From assembly GCA_046349775.1 (NCBI GenBank), contig JAXMBS010000006.1:1-64000 (forward strand): a stretch of 64,000 bases of DNA, read 5' to 3'. How positions within the stretch are numbered: position 1 is the first letter of the stretch; every line of letters starts with the position of its first letter. Shown here in pieces: positions 1 through 9,031 of the stretch. Made by a program: the position numbers and the translations under genes. The notes under the pieces were generated by a model. That model was not told where the DNA came from. It saw only the letters and a program-made list of their open reading frames with translations, and ran no database searches. The stretch comes from JAEUIG01 sp046349775 (GTDB lineage: Bacteria; Planctomycetota; Planctomycetia; Planctomycetales; Planctomycetaceae).

Positions 1-1391
1 TGACCCAGCCGATACAATTCGCCGGAGAAGATCGCTCCAACACCGCCCGAGCTCAACTGACATCCAGCGAGCCGATCGCTCTGCGGACGTACACTCCCAC
101 GCAGGCGGTGTTCAGCAAGTCGGCCGGCGTGTTTCATTTCACACCGGACGGCCGCCGGCTGTACGACTTCACCAGCGGCGTGCTGGTCTCCAATCTTGGC
201 CACAACCCGCGCCGCTGGATGCAGCGGTTCGCACAATACATGGGCTGGAAGCCGGAGCATCTGTCGGGAGGCGGGAGCGGTGAGTTCTTCGAAGCGGTCA
301 CGCTGACCGCCTATAACGCGATGACTGAACTGGAAGCGCAGGCCGTTGCGCGGCTGTTGGGAAGCTTGCGGGCAACCCCGCACGGCCGGCGGCTGGAATC
401 GGTCCTGTGGGCGGCGTCCGGCTCCGAGGCTGTCCAGAAATCGCTGTGGGCCTGTCTGCGGCGGGACGAGTTGCGCACGGTGATCCTGGCGACGCGGTTC
501 GGCTTTCATGGCAAGAAGGGGCTGGCCGGCGCCTGCACGGGCAGCGAGAAGGATCGCGACCGCGATCCGCGCGTAAAGTTCATCAGCTTCCCGATGGAGG
601 AGATCGACGACATCACCCGGATGCGCGACGACATCAATCTGTCACGCTACGCCGACGAACTCGAAGGCTTGTGGTCCAGTCTCGGCAAGCGAATCAATTG
701 CCTGATCACCGAGCCGTACATCGGCGGCGGCGGCAGTTATCATCCGCCGGCCGCGTATCTGCAGTTGTTGCAGCGGTGGTGCCAGGCGCATGACGTGCTG
801 CTGGTGCTCGACGAAGTACAGGCAAACTTCGGCCGCACGGGGCGGATGTACGCGTTCGAGAAGCACCAGATCGAGCCTGACGTCGTCGTGCTGGGGAAGG
901 GCCTGGGGAACGGCGTTCCGGTGAACTGCGCCGTCGGCCGGAACGACGTGTTCGCCAGCCTGGCCTATGGCGAAGGGTCCGACACCTGGAGTGCATCGCC
1001 GCTGGGGTGCGCAGCCGTCCTGGCGACACTCGACGAGTTCGCCGACGGCAAAGTGCTGGAGCAAACGGCAAAGCTGAACAGGCTCTTCGAAGCCGGATTG
1101 CTGCGGCTCAAGGAGACCGGGCTGATCGCGAAGGTCCGCGGCGAGGGGATGGTGTTCGGCATCGAGTGCGCCGCCCGCGGCGAGCGAACGCCCAACGAGG
1201 TCGCCAACGAGGTCGTGAAGGCCTGCTACGTCGGCAAGGGCGGCAAAGGGGACGGCATCCATCTCCTCGGAGCGCTGGCCGGCAAAGTGATCCGCGTCGC
1301 ACCCCCGATGACGATGACCGAGACGGAGGCCCGGCAGTCGCTCGACCTCATGCTGGACGTCGTGTCGGCGCTCGCGAAGCGGCTCGGTTAG
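1..1391 (+). CDS. Class III PLP-dependent aminotransferase, 5' end just outside window
   Basis: The reading frame is open from position 3 to the TAG at 1389-1391. The window starts with 'tg', so an ATG whose A lies one base before the window would give a complete protein of about 463 residues; the first visible codon is ACC. The protein matches the fold-type I class III (4-aminobutyrate/ornithine aminotransferase-like) family: it has the aspartate motif LVLDEVQANFGRTG that contacts the PLP pyridine nitrogen, and the segment VVVLGKGLGNGVPVNCAVG, whose lysine is the expected Schiff-base residue. A downstream SASPLGCAAVLAT segment matches the family's substrate/phosphate loop. The substrate cannot be told from sequence. 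It is convergent with the kinase gene that follows, with about 100 bases between them. Family is certain, substrate unknown. Confidence 0.9.
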   Translation, partial: TQPIQFAGEDRSNTARAQLTSSEPIALRTYTPTQAVFSKSAGVFHFTPDGRRLYDFTSGVLVSNLGHNPRRWMQRFAQYMGWKPEHLSGGGSGEFFEAVTLTAYNAMTELEAQAVARLLGSLRATPHGRRLESVLWAASGSEAVQKSLWACLRRDELRTVILATRFGFHGKKGLAGACTGSEKDRDRDPRVKFISFPMEEIDDITRMRDDINLSRYADELEGLWSSLGKRINCLITEPYIGGGGSYHPPAAYLQLLQRWCQAHDVLLVLDEVQANFGRTGRMYAFEKHQIEPDVVVLGKGLGNGVPVNCAVGRNDVFASLAYGEGSDTWSASPLGCAAVLATLDEFADGKVLEQTAKLNRLFEAGLLRLKETGLIAKVRGEGMVFGIECAARGERTPNEVANEVVKACYVGKGGKGDGIHLLGALAGKVIRVAPPMTMTETEARQSLDLMLDVVSALAKRLG

Positions 1392-1489
1392 GCGAAACTC
1401 ACGCGTCCCTGACTGCGAAACACGGCCGCACTGGCCTTTCCCGTCGCCGATCCGCACGGGCCGCAGGATCGCGCACCCTGAGTTGGCCG

Positions 1490-3721
1490 TCAGTCCAGTT
1501 CGGCTGGGCTGCCGATGATTGTCCGGTCGTGGCCGGCTGTCGCTGGCGCCGTCGATGACGTCGAGACAGTACGAGCAGCGCCCCGTCGTTCATGCCGGCT
1601 CCACCAGTTCTCGGCGTCGTCGACGGACCATTGTCCGGCGGACGCGCACTTCGCAAGGAGCTGCGCCAGGTCGCGGGCGGTCTGGGGCCGCTTGGCCCGT
1701 GACTTCTCCAGACAGGCCAGGAGCGCGTGCTCGACGTCGGCGGAGACGGCCTTTCCCAGCCGCTGCGACGGCGGATCGGGTGAAACGTCGACCTGCATCC
1801 GGCAGAGTTCGACAATGCTGGCGGCGTCGAACACCGGCGTGCCGGTCAGCAGGAAGTAGCCGACGGCGCCGACGGCGTAGAGGTCGCTGCGGGCGTCGAC
1901 GGAATTAGGAGATTCGATCGCCTCCGGCGCCATATAGAGCGGTGTGCCGGTGAGGGCGTTGGCAGCTGTTGTGCCGGCCTGTTTCTTCTCGTCGAGGGCT
2001 TTGACGAGGCCGAAGTCGAGGACTTTCACGACGTCGGCGTCACAGCCCCGGCGGTTCAGCATGATGTTTGCCGGCTTGACGTCGCGATGCACGAGGCCGA
2101 GCGTATGGGCCTCGTACAGCGAACCGCAGATTTGCGTCAGGATGCGAATCACGCGCGGCTCCGGCTGCGGTCCGTACTGTTCGACCAGCGCTTGCAGGTC
2201 GATGCCGTCGAGGTACTCCATTGCATAGTAGAACACGCCTTCCGGAGTGCGGCCGTAGTCGTAGATGGCGACGGTCGCCGGATGATTGAGCTGGCAGGTG
2301 AGCTGCACCTCGCGTGCGAAGCGTTCGATCGAGGCGTCGTTGACCTTGTCCACGTTGAGCAGCTTGATCGCGGTCGGACGGCGCAACATGGCGTGTCGTC
2401 CCTTGTAGACGACCCCCATGGCGCCGGCGCCGAGCTTCTCCTCCAGCGTGTACTGTCCCAGTTGCTTGGCCTCGATCTCGGCGCGCTGGGCTTCGCGCCG
2501 CAGGCGTGTGGCTTTCACTGTGAACGCGAAGATGGCGATCGAACTCAGGGCGAGCAGCCCCAGCAGCGTCCAGACCGTGCGTTTCAGGATCACCAGCGGG
2601 CGAAACGCTTCGGCCGTGTCGACTTCGTTGGCGATTCCCAGGTCATGTTCGGGGAGCCAGTTCCATGCTCCGATCACCTCGGCGCCGCGATAGTCGCGGT
2701 AGCCTTCGATGTCGACGCCGGAGTTTCCGGCGATCGCGTCGGCCGCCATTCTGGTGAGCGGCAGTTCGGCCCGCCGCACTTTCGGACGATATCCGGCCGT
2801 CATGTCGCCCAGAGGATCGCGCAGCTGCACATTGAGGATCGACCGCGAATCGGGCTGGTCCGGCAGGAGTCCCAGCAGGATGAGTTCGTTTTCAAACCGG
2901 CTGCTGGAGACCATCCGGCCTGTCTTGTCGAAGGCATAGGTCTCTCCGGCGCGTCCGGTCTGACCGAGTTCCAGGATGCCGGTGAACTCCTCCTCCGGAG
3001 GAATGCGGAGCGCGAGGGCGGCGACAACCTGAAAGTTCTCGTCGCGGATTGGCGCGCTGACGAACATTGTCGGGATCCCGGTGCGGCTCCGGCCGGTCTC
3101 GTCCTTCATTGCCACAACGCTGGGAAATGGCGGACAGATCGACGCTTCGCCGTCGAGCGCTCGCTTAAGAAGGGCCTCGTATTCGGGGATCTGAGTCTGC
3201 CCGATCAGTTCGTCGTTCGCGGCTGACAGGATTCGACGTCTTTTGTCGGCCACGATGTAGCCGACGTAGCCGTACGCGCTGATCGCCGGGCCAAGGCTCG
3301 CACGAAGCTCACGATGCGCGTCGGCGCTTCCGCTGCCGCCCGCGGCATCTGCATTGGCAACCTCGTCGCCCAGCAGCCGATACACGCTCTGCCGGACGCG
3401 CGAGTCATTCGCCAGCGTCGTGGCGTTCGCGGCCTGAACTTTGGCCCAGTTGCGGACCATCGCCGTTTCGACATTCAGGAGTGTCTGCAGTTCGGATCGC
3501 AGGTTCTCCCGCATGACCGATTCGACCTGCCGCCGGACGCCGAAGGCCAGCGCCGCCAGGAACAGCGTTGCGGCGATCGGCCAGATCCACAGTTGCCGTC
3601 GCAGGAACACGCCCGTCCGCGACAATGTGCGCGCAGCGGTGGCGGACTTCCAGGTCATATTGGCCTGGTGCGAGCCGGTTTTCGAATTGAGCAGACGCTT
3701 GAGGACCAACGAGTTCACCAT
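1490..3721 (-). CDS. Transmembrane Ser/Thr protein kinase with extracytoplasmic sensor domain
   Basis: A 743-residue protein. One membrane helix lies near residues 44-62, an extracytoplasmic region of about 315 residues follows, a second helix lies near 381-402, and a cytoplasmic Hanks-type kinase domain starts near 423. The kinase has a glycine-rich loop (KLGAGAMGVVYKG), the ATP-binding lysine in AIKLL (K453), the catalytic HRDVKPAN loop (545-552) and DFG (569-571), so it looks active. The two-helix layout with a PAS/Cache-like extracytoplasmic part suggests ligand sensing; the Cache assignment is inferred from architecture. The kinase is C-terminal, whereas many bacterial Ser/Thr kinases carry it N-terminally. 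An internal ATG at codon 22 is an alternative start. It is a single-gene unit divergent from nothing obvious; the 251 bases upstream separate it from pncC. Confidence 0.9.
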   Translation of the reverse strand: MVNSLVLKRLLNSKTGSHQANMTWKSATAARTLSRTGVFLRRQLWIWPIAATLFLAALAFGVRRQVESVMRENLRSELQTLLNVETAMVRNWAKVQAANATTLANDSRVRQSVYRLLGDEVANADAAGGSGSADAHRELRASLGPAISAYGYVGYIVADKRRRILSAANDELIGQTQIPEYEALLKRALDGEASICPPFPSVVAMKDETGRSRTGIPTMFVSAPIRDENFQVVAALALRIPPEEEFTGILELGQTGRAGETYAFDKTGRMVSSSRFENELILLGLLPDQPDSRSILNVQLRDPLGDMTAGYRPKVRRAELPLTRMAADAIAGNSGVDIEGYRDYRGAEVIGAWNWLPEHDLGIANEVDTAEAFRPLVILKRTVWTLLGLLALSSIAIFAFTVKATRLRREAQRAEIEAKQLGQYTLEEKLGAGAMGVVYKGRHAMLRRPTAIKLLNVDKVNDASIERFAREVQLTCQLNHPATVAIYDYGRTPEGVFYYAMEYLDGIDLQALVEQYGPQPEPRVIRILTQICGSLYEAHTLGLVHRDVKPANIMLNRRGCDADVVKVLDFGLVKALDEKKQAGTTAANALTGTPLYMAPEAIESPNSVDARSDLYAVGAVGYFLLTGTPVFDAASIVELCRMQVDVSPDPPSQRLGKAVSADVEHALLACLEKSRAKRPQTARDLAQLLAKCASAGQWSVDDAENWWSRHERRGAARTVSTSSTAPATAGHDRTIIGSPAELD

Positions 3722-3972
3722 TCGCTGGCGGAAGCAGCCGTCGACGGCCTGCGGCTCTTGGAACCCTACAGGTCGGGGCTCTATGACAACTGTGTAATAT
3801 GTGACATCCGAACGTCGCCACGCAAAAGGAATTGCGACGGAATCTCGTCCGGTCGTCGCAGCGCTGAGGCCGGTTCTGCCTGAAAACCGGTCTGAAACAC
3901 CAGCCGGAGATGTCCCCAGAACCGCGTCCGGCGATGCGGCGTCGCAATCGCTATAACCGGACGATCTTCCCG

Positions 3973-4494
3973 TCAGCGTGTCAGTTCGGTCGCCAGCAGG
4001 TCCAGCACGAATTGGACGGCGGCTTCCTGTCGCAGCCGTCGTTGCCGCAGCGGATCGGAATCCCGCACGTCGCCGACCGAGTGCATCTGGGCGGCCAGTC
4101 GCCGATTCGGATCACGAAACGCCACGGCAACATAAATACGCCCGTCGGCTGAATGCGGCGCGTTCGGCCCCAGGTGTCCCGTGACGGCAGCGGACAAGTC
4201 GGCCTCGGGAGTTCGTTCCAGGACCGCCAGGGCCAGCGCCTGCGTTGTTTCTGCGCTGACCGGGCCGATCTGCGGATCGTCAAGCATCTTCGGCTCGATT
4301 CCCAGCCAGGCGGTTTTCGTCGCGTTGCGGTAGACAACGGCCGAGCCGCACAAGTGCTCCGAGATGCCCGGAATTCCGGCGAGCGTCGCGGCAACCAGCC
4401 CCCCCGTGCAACTCTCGGCCAGCACCAGCCGCTGTCCCGATGAGCGCAGCCGTTGGGCCACGAGTGCCACCTCTTCAGTCAGTGCCGTTGACAC
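3973..4494 (-). CDS. pncC: CinA C-terminal domain family nicotinamide-nucleotide amidase
   Basis: A stand-alone CinA C-terminal domain protein, predicted to hydrolyse nicotinamide mononucleotide to nicotinate mononucleotide in NAD recycling. The signature LVLAESCTGGLVAATLAGIPG segment (serine/cysteine region at the active site) and the conserved VVYRNATKTAWLGI and AVTGHLGP stretches are present. The frame is open further upstream inside rsgA, but the GTG at 4494 lies two bases after the rsgA stop codon (4497-4499) and gives 173 residues, the normal size for this domain (about 160), so I chose it. Third gene of an FHA-rsgA-pncC minus-strand operon with almost no spacing, implying co-translation. 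Confidence 0.85.
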   Translation of the reverse strand: MSTALTEEVALVAQRLRSSGQRLVLAESCTGGLVAATLAGIPGISEHLCGSAVVYRNATKTAWLGIEPKMLDDPQIGPVSAETTQALALAVLERTPEADLSAAVTGHLGPNAPHSADGRIYVAVAFRDPNRRLAAQMHSVGDVRDSDPLRQRRLRQEAAVQFVLDLLATELTR

Positions 4495-4496
4495 GT

Positions 4497-5654
4497 TCAA
4501 GGCCCCCCGGTTCCCGGCAAAGGTCGCTGCTCGTCCCCTGTGATGATCCGGACATAGCTCGCGTATCGCATCGGGTGGATGCGGCCGTCTGCGACCGCCG
4601 TCCGCACGGCGCAACCCGCCTCATGCAGATGCCAGCAATCCGGAAACTTGCAGCCCGCGACAAACGGCCGGAACTCCCGAAAGTAACCCTCGACCTCTTC
4701 GGGAATCACGTCCCACAAGTCGAGCTGACGGATGCCGGGAGTATCAATGACCCAGCCGCCGCACTCGAGCGGCAACATCTCCGCCACACGCGTGGTGTGT
4801 CGGCCCTTGCCCGAATCGATGCTGACGCCGCTCGTCGGTCTCTCGAGGTGTGGCGCCATGGCGTTCAGCAGCGACGACTTGCCGACGCCGCTTTGTCCGG
4901 AAACGACCGACTGCCGCCCGCGCAGCAGGGCGCGCAGCCTGCCGATTCCCGCTCCCTCCAGCGCGCTGACCAGCACGACGTCGTATCCCAGCTGCGCGTA
5001 CATTCCGGCGACGGGCTGCAAGTCGGTCGGCGCGACGAGGTCGAGCTTGTTGATCACGATCACGGGCCGGATGCCGCCCCGTTCGGCGCTCACGATGAAG
5101 CGGTCAACCACGCCGGGTTTGAGCGGCGGTTCCGCGGCGGACACCACGATCACGGCTTGATCGACATTGGCCGCAATGATGTGCTCCTTGCGACCGGCAT
5201 GGCGGGAGAGGACGCCGTGCCGTGGTTCGACCCGTTCGATAACACCGGTTTGGGCATCGAGCGGCCGCATCAGCACGTGGTCGCCGGGGACCACGGCATT
5301 GCGGGCCGAGCGATCGAGCGTGCGGACAACGCGACGGACGGTGCACTCGCGCTCATCCCCGCTGTCCGTGCGGACACGGCAGCGGTTGGCGCCGATCGAG
5401 TACAGCACGCGGGCCGGCACGCATTGTGACCGGTCGACGTCGATCAGCGCTGTGCCGGATCGCTGGTCCTCTGCCGCGATGATCGTTCGGCGACGGGACA
5501 GCGCCCCCTTGCCCGAAATTCGCTCAGACGTCGAGGCGTCCTCGATCGGCTCCAGATCGCGCAGTACCTCGCGGGTCAGGTCCTGGGCGCGCGCCCGGTT
5601 CTTCCGGTTCTTCGAGAAAGCGACGCGGATCTTGCGTTTGCGTGGCTGACTCAC
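4497..5654 (-). CDS. rsgA: Ribosome small subunit-dependent GTPase A
   Basis: A circularly permuted GTPase that helps late maturation of the 30S subunit. Motif order is permuted as expected: G4 (VINKLDLV) comes first, then G1 (GQSGVGKSSLLNA), then G3 (DTPGIRQ). An N-terminal OB-like region precedes them and a C-terminal zinc-binding region has Cys/His residues in CKFPDCWHLHEAGCAV. The frame is open upstream into the FHA gene, but the GTG at 5654 follows the FHA stop codon (5656-5658) by one base and starts VSQPRKRKIRVAF, a basic N-terminus typical of the family, giving 385 residues. Middle gene of the FHA-rsgA-pncC operon. Confidence 0.93.
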   Translation of the reverse strand: MSQPRKRKIRVAFSKNRKNRARAQDLTREVLRDLEPIEDASTSERISGKGALSRRRTIIAAEDQRSGTALIDVDRSQCVPARVLYSIGANRCRVRTDSGDERECTVRRVVRTLDRSARNAVVPGDHVLMRPLDAQTGVIERVEPRHGVLSRHAGRKEHIIAANVDQAVIVVSAAEPPLKPGVVDRFIVSAERGGIRPVIVINKLDLVAPTDLQPVAGMYAQLGYDVVLVSALEGAGIGRLRALLRGRQSVVSGQSGVGKSSLLNAMAPHLERPTSGVSIDSGKGRHTTRVAEMLPLECGGWVIDTPGIRQLDLWDVIPEEVEGYFREFRPFVAGCKFPDCWHLHEAGCAVRTAVADGRIHPMRYASYVRIITGDEQRPLPGTGGP

Positions 5655-5655
5655 G

Positions 5656-6180
5656 TCACTTGTCGTCGTCCGGATCCTGATCGTCGTCCGACAGCCATTC
5701 CATCGCCTGGTTTTCGTCGGGCGAGAATTTGTCGTTCTTCTGCGGATCGACATGTCGCGATGACGGCGGCAGTCGAATGCGACGTTCCTGCTCCTTGCGA
5801 CGCATCAGCCCGGCCTTCTCCAGCAAGCTCAGGGCGAATGGATCATCTTCCTCAGGCGGCGGAGCGCCGGCGGCCGGCTCGTACGTCACCTCATAGCGAT
5901 GTTTGGCGATGGAAATCTCGTCGCCGGGCAGCAGCCACTTGGTGTCGCACCGCATGCCGTTGACCTTGATGCCGTTGCGGCTGCGAAGGTCTCGCACGTG
6001 CCAGTAACCGTTGAGCAGTTCCAGCAGGCAGTGCTGTCCGGAAATATTCGGAAACGCCAGGACGATGTCGCAGTTTTCGCGACGACCCACCAGCATGCGA
6101 GGCCTGATCAGTGTGATCGGGTCCCCGCCTCCGCACGGGACCAACTCTCCCAGCATGGCGATCTGATCCGTAATCGGCAT
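5656..6180 (-). CDS. FHA domain protein
   Basis: A 174-residue protein with one N-terminal forkhead-associated domain, a phosphothreonine-binding fold. The diagnostic residues are present: MLVGRRENCDI (Gly-Arg), NISGQH (Ser-x-x-His), and LRSRNGIKVNG (Asn-Gly). The C-terminal half is charged and low in complexity, ending in an Asp-rich tail. There is no membrane segment. It leads the operon that continues into rsgA and pncC. Because a Ser/Thr kinase gene lies 2 kb downstream, the protein could read out kinase phosphorylation, but that is only an inference. Confidence 0.88.
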   Translation of the reverse strand: MPITDQIAMLGELVPCGGGDPITLIRPRMLVGRRENCDIVLAFPNISGQHCLLELLNGYWHVRDLRSRNGIKVNGMRCDTKWLLPGDEISIAKHRYEVTYEPAAGAPPPEEDDPFALSLLEKAGLMRRKEQERRIRLPPSSRHVDPQKNDKFSPDENQAMEWLSDDDQDPDDDK

Positions 6181-6568
6181 TTCCAGGCGTCCGAAGGCGG
6201 CGGACGACGGTTCGTTGTCGTCACCGGGCCGATCGGAAGGATCAGCCCGCAGGTACGAAATTTCGCACCGAAGTTCACTGACGGGCGCGATCCAACTCTA
6301 TCGCTGCCGGGAACTCAAGTCAAATTCAGCACCGCAGTTGCGATCGGACCGGCCACGATGGGCCGCTACGGAGAAGTCGTTGCTGCGACGCAATCTCAAC
6401 TGCCTCGGTCGGGCCAGCCGCCGGTCGTCGCAGCAGAGTATCGGCCGGAAATCCCGCAGGACTCCGCCCCCAGCCGGAAATTCTGCTGTCCGCGCTCGAA
6501 AGTGACGATGTGCAGGCTTCAGGTTGGCCGCCGTCGGGGAATCCCTCACGGGCGGCCGATTCAAAGGG
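6181..6568. other. Divergent intergenic region upstream of rnpB
   Basis: About 390 bases between the start of the FHA gene and the RNase P RNA promoter. I see no convincing coding frame; the open frames here have no recognisable domain and overlap one another. It must hold the leftward promoter of the FHA operon and upstream elements of rnpB, but I cannot place the former. Confidence 0.5.
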
Positions 6569-6574
6569 TAGAAT
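6569..6574 (+). promoter_or_regulatory. Likely -10 element of rnpB
   Basis: TAGAAT lies seven bases before the inferred first base of the RNase P RNA (6582), the right distance for a sigma-70-type -10 box. A matching -35 box is not obvious 16-18 bases further upstream. Confidence 0.5.
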
Positions 6575-6581
6575 GGACCCT

Positions 6582-6977
6582 GCCGGAGCGGGCTGAGCGG
6601 CCGCTGCGGCGGCAGGCCAAATGGCGGGTCTTCCGACCACGCCACAAGGACGCCGCCGTGGAGGAAAGTCCGGGCTCCACAGGACACGGTGGTGGGTAAC
6701 ACCCACCGTCTGCGAGGACCGGGACAGTGCCACAGAGAACAGACCGCCGATGGCCGGCTTTGCTGGCTCAGGCAAGGGTGAAACGGTGCGGTAAGAGCGC
6801 ACCGCGGGCGTGGTGACACGCCTGGCACGGCAAACCCCACCGGGAGCAAGACCAAGCAGGGCGGAGGAGCTGTCCGCTCCATTCGACGCCCGGGTAGGTC
6901 GCGCGAGGCGCCGAGCAATCGGCGTCCCAGAGACATGGCCGTTCACGACAGAACCCGGCTTACAGGCTCGCTCCGGC
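6582..6977 (+). ncRNA. rnpB: RNase P RNA, bacterial type A
   Basis: The catalytic RNA that removes the 5' leader of pre-tRNAs. Family-defining blocks appear in order: GAGGAAAGTCCGGGCTCCAC near 6661-6680, the ACAGAGAACAGACCGCC region near 6735, AGGGTGAAACGGTGCGGTAAGAG near 6776, the AAACCCCACCGGGAGCAAGACCAA block near 6833, and CCGTTCACGACAGAACCCGGC near the 3' end. Ends were set from the P1 helix: 5' GCCGGAGCGGGCT at 6582 pairs with the 3' strand ending at 6977. A run of eight T residues (6978-6985) follows directly, consistent with transcription ending there. Length of about 396 nt is normal for type A. Confidence 0.96.
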
Positions 6978-7131
6978 TTTTTTTTGAGTGTGGAGAGTAC
7001 GAAGAGTGGAAAAGTGCGAAGAGTCAGATTGGACAGCGGATTGAATCGGTGTCGTGCGCTGCTAATCTGACCGACGCACATTCAGCGTCCCGATTCATGC
7101 GCCGCGTTGCGGCCCGGCGAATTACTCTTGC

Positions 7132-7443
7132 ATGCCCCAATCCATCAAGGTCGCCGCCGTCTCCGAAGTTCCTGCCGGCGGGCGGAAGTCGATCATTGTC
7201 GATGAGCTTCCGGCGCTGCTGCTGCACATCGGCGACGACTGGTACTGCATAGAAGACGTGTGTACGCATGACGGCCAGCCGCTGACCGACGGCCCCGTCG
7301 CCGATTGCTCGATCACCTGCCCGCGACACGGTGCGAAGTTCGATCTCCGCACCGGCAAGGCGATCAAAATGCCGGCTACCGAACCGGTCCGAACGTATCC
7401 GGTGACGATCCGCAACGGCGAGGTCTACGTGGATTTCGAATGA
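7132..7443 (+). CDS. Rieske [2Fe-2S] ferredoxin-like protein
   Basis: A 103-residue single-domain Rieske protein. The two cluster-binding motifs are complete: C44-T-H46 in VCTHDGQPL and C63-P-R-H66-G in TCPRHGAKF. There is no transmembrane anchor, so it resembles the small soluble ferredoxins of ring-hydroxylating dioxygenase systems or stand-alone Rieske proteins rather than the cytochrome bc subunit. No oxygenase is nearby, so its partner is unknown. The gene starts about 150 bases after the RNase P RNA and is followed 55 bases later by the pyrophosphorylase gene on the same strand. Confidence 0.92.
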   Translation: MPQSIKVAAVSEVPAGGRKSIIVDELPALLLHIGDDWYCIEDVCTHDGQPLTDGPVADCSITCPRHGAKFDLRTGKAIKMPATEPVRTYPVTIRNGEVYVDFE

Positions 7444-7498
7444 CGCCGCCCATCCAGCGGCAAATTCCAAAATCGAAAATCGACTTTGACCCTCCGCC

Positions 7499-8902
7499 AT
7501 GGACGCCATCCGCGCCCTCTCGATGAAACTGGAAGAGCACGGCCAGGCGCACCTGCTCCAGTGGTGGCCGGAGCTTGATCCCCCACAGAAGCATCACTTA
7601 CTGACCGAGCTGCATGCCCTGGACTTCCAGCGGCTGGCGCCGCTGCTTCGTCAGGACGGGGATGGGGCCGGCGGCGAGCCGGCGCGCGACCGGGCCGCCC
7701 GGGCGCAGCCGCCCCGCGAAATTGCCCGTCTGCCGGAGCACGGCGGGTCCGCCGAGGACTGGGCTCAGGCCCGCCAGCTCGGCGAAACGCTGCTCCACGA
7801 GGGGAAGGTCGCTGCAATCCTCGTCGCCGGCGGCCAGGGAACACGACTGGGCTTCGATCAGCCGAAAGGCCTGCTTCCGATCGGCCCGGTCTCGGAAAAG
7901 TCCCTGTTCCAGTTGTTCTGCGAGCAATTGCTCGCGCGCAGTCGCCGCGCCGGCTGCGGCATTCCCTACTACATCATGACGAGCAGCGCGACGCACGAAG
8001 ACACGCGCCGGTACTTCCAGGAGCAGCATTACTTCGGTCTCGATCCGGACGACGTCTCATTCTTTCAGCAGGCGTCGTTGCCGGCCGTCGACGACAACGC
8101 TCGCATCCTGCTCGACGAGAAATGGCGGCTCACCTCCAGCCCCGACGGACATGGCGGCCTGCTGCACGCGCTGCAACACGGGCGGCTGCTGCAGGTGCTG
8201 GCCGACCGCGAAATCGAATACGTCTACTATCATCAGGTCGACAATCCGGCCGCCTGCGTGTGCGATCCCGCATTTATCGGCCTGCACGCACAGCACGGCT
8301 CGGAGATGAGCACGAAGGTCGTGGCGAAATCCTCGGCCACTGAGCGCATGGGCGTGATGGTGTCGGTCGACGGCCGCACGGAGATCATCGAGTACAGCGA
8401 CCTGCCGGCCGATCGCGCAGCGGCGCTTGGAAGTGATGGCGGACTGCTGCTGTGGGCCGGCAGCACTGCGATGCACGTCTTCGACCGCGCGTTCCTCGAC
8501 CGCCTCGTCCGTGACGGCTGCCGCCTGCCCTACCACCGTGCGCACAAGGCTGTGCCGTTCGTCAGCGAATCCGGGGAGCGGATCTCTCCCTCGCAGCCGA
8601 ATGCATTCAAGTTCGAGCAGTTCATCTTCGATGCGCTGCCGCAGGCACAGACGGCGCTGGTGGTCGAAGCCGACCGTGGTCGAGAATTCCTCCCGGTGAA
8701 GAACCGCGAGGGCGCCGATTCTCCGGACACGGTGCGGGCCGGACTCTTGCAGCGGCATCGCGAGTGGCTGACGGCGGCCGGCACGCAGGTATCGCCGCGG
8801 GCCCGCGTGGAAATCAGCCCGCTGTTCGCCCTCGACGCTGCCGAATTGGCGTCAAAACTCCCCCGCGGCACACGGTTCGACAGAGACACGTGCATTGAGT
8901 AG
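7499..8902 (+). CDS. UDPGP-family UTP:sugar-1-phosphate uridylyltransferase (UDP-GlcNAc pyrophosphorylase-like)
   Basis: A 467-residue nucleotidyltransferase of the UDPGP family, predicted to make a UDP-sugar from UTP and a sugar 1-phosphate. The nucleotide-binding loop is VAGGQGTRLGF followed by QPKGLLPIG, and PDGHGGLLHAL matches the family's PDGNGG substrate motif, closest in style to eukaryote-type UDP-N-acetylglucosamine pyrophosphorylases. EMSTKVV and the acidic segments downstream also fit. It is followed on the same strand by a GDP-mannose pyrophosphorylase-like gene, so the pair probably supplies activated sugars for envelope or exopolysaccharide synthesis. Which sugar is used cannot be told. 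Stop codon is TAG. Confidence 0.88.
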   Translation: MDAIRALSMKLEEHGQAHLLQWWPELDPPQKHHLLTELHALDFQRLAPLLRQDGDGAGGEPARDRAARAQPPREIARLPEHGGSAEDWAQARQLGETLLHEGKVAAILVAGGQGTRLGFDQPKGLLPIGPVSEKSLFQLFCEQLLARSRRAGCGIPYYIMTSSATHEDTRRYFQEQHYFGLDPDDVSFFQQASLPAVDDNARILLDEKWRLTSSPDGHGGLLHALQHGRLLQVLADREIEYVYYHQVDNPAACVCDPAFIGLHAQHGSEMSTKVVAKSSATERMGVMVSVDGRTEIIEYSDLPADRAAALGSDGGLLLWAGSTAMHVFDRAFLDRLVRDGCRLPYHRAHKAVPFVSESGERISPSQPNAFKFEQFIFDALPQAQTALVVEADRGREFLPVKNREGADSPDTVRAGLLQRHREWLTAAGTQVSPRARVEISPLFALDAAELASKLPRGTRFDRDTCIE

Positions 8903-9031
8903 AAGAGCTATCCGTTGTCAGCGGCTCGGCCAACACATTACGAACCCTCAGGCCCGCGGATTTTCTGTTCGCCGAAAGCTGACGGCTGACAGCTTCACAT
9001 TTCATGCTTCGGATTTCGGATTCTTCGCGCG

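Noticed and set aside
642..1457. Long minus-strand open frame of 271 codons opposite the aminotransferase gene
   Set aside because: Antisense shadow of a GC-rich gene; Arg/His/Gln-rich, no domain, no ribosome-binding site.
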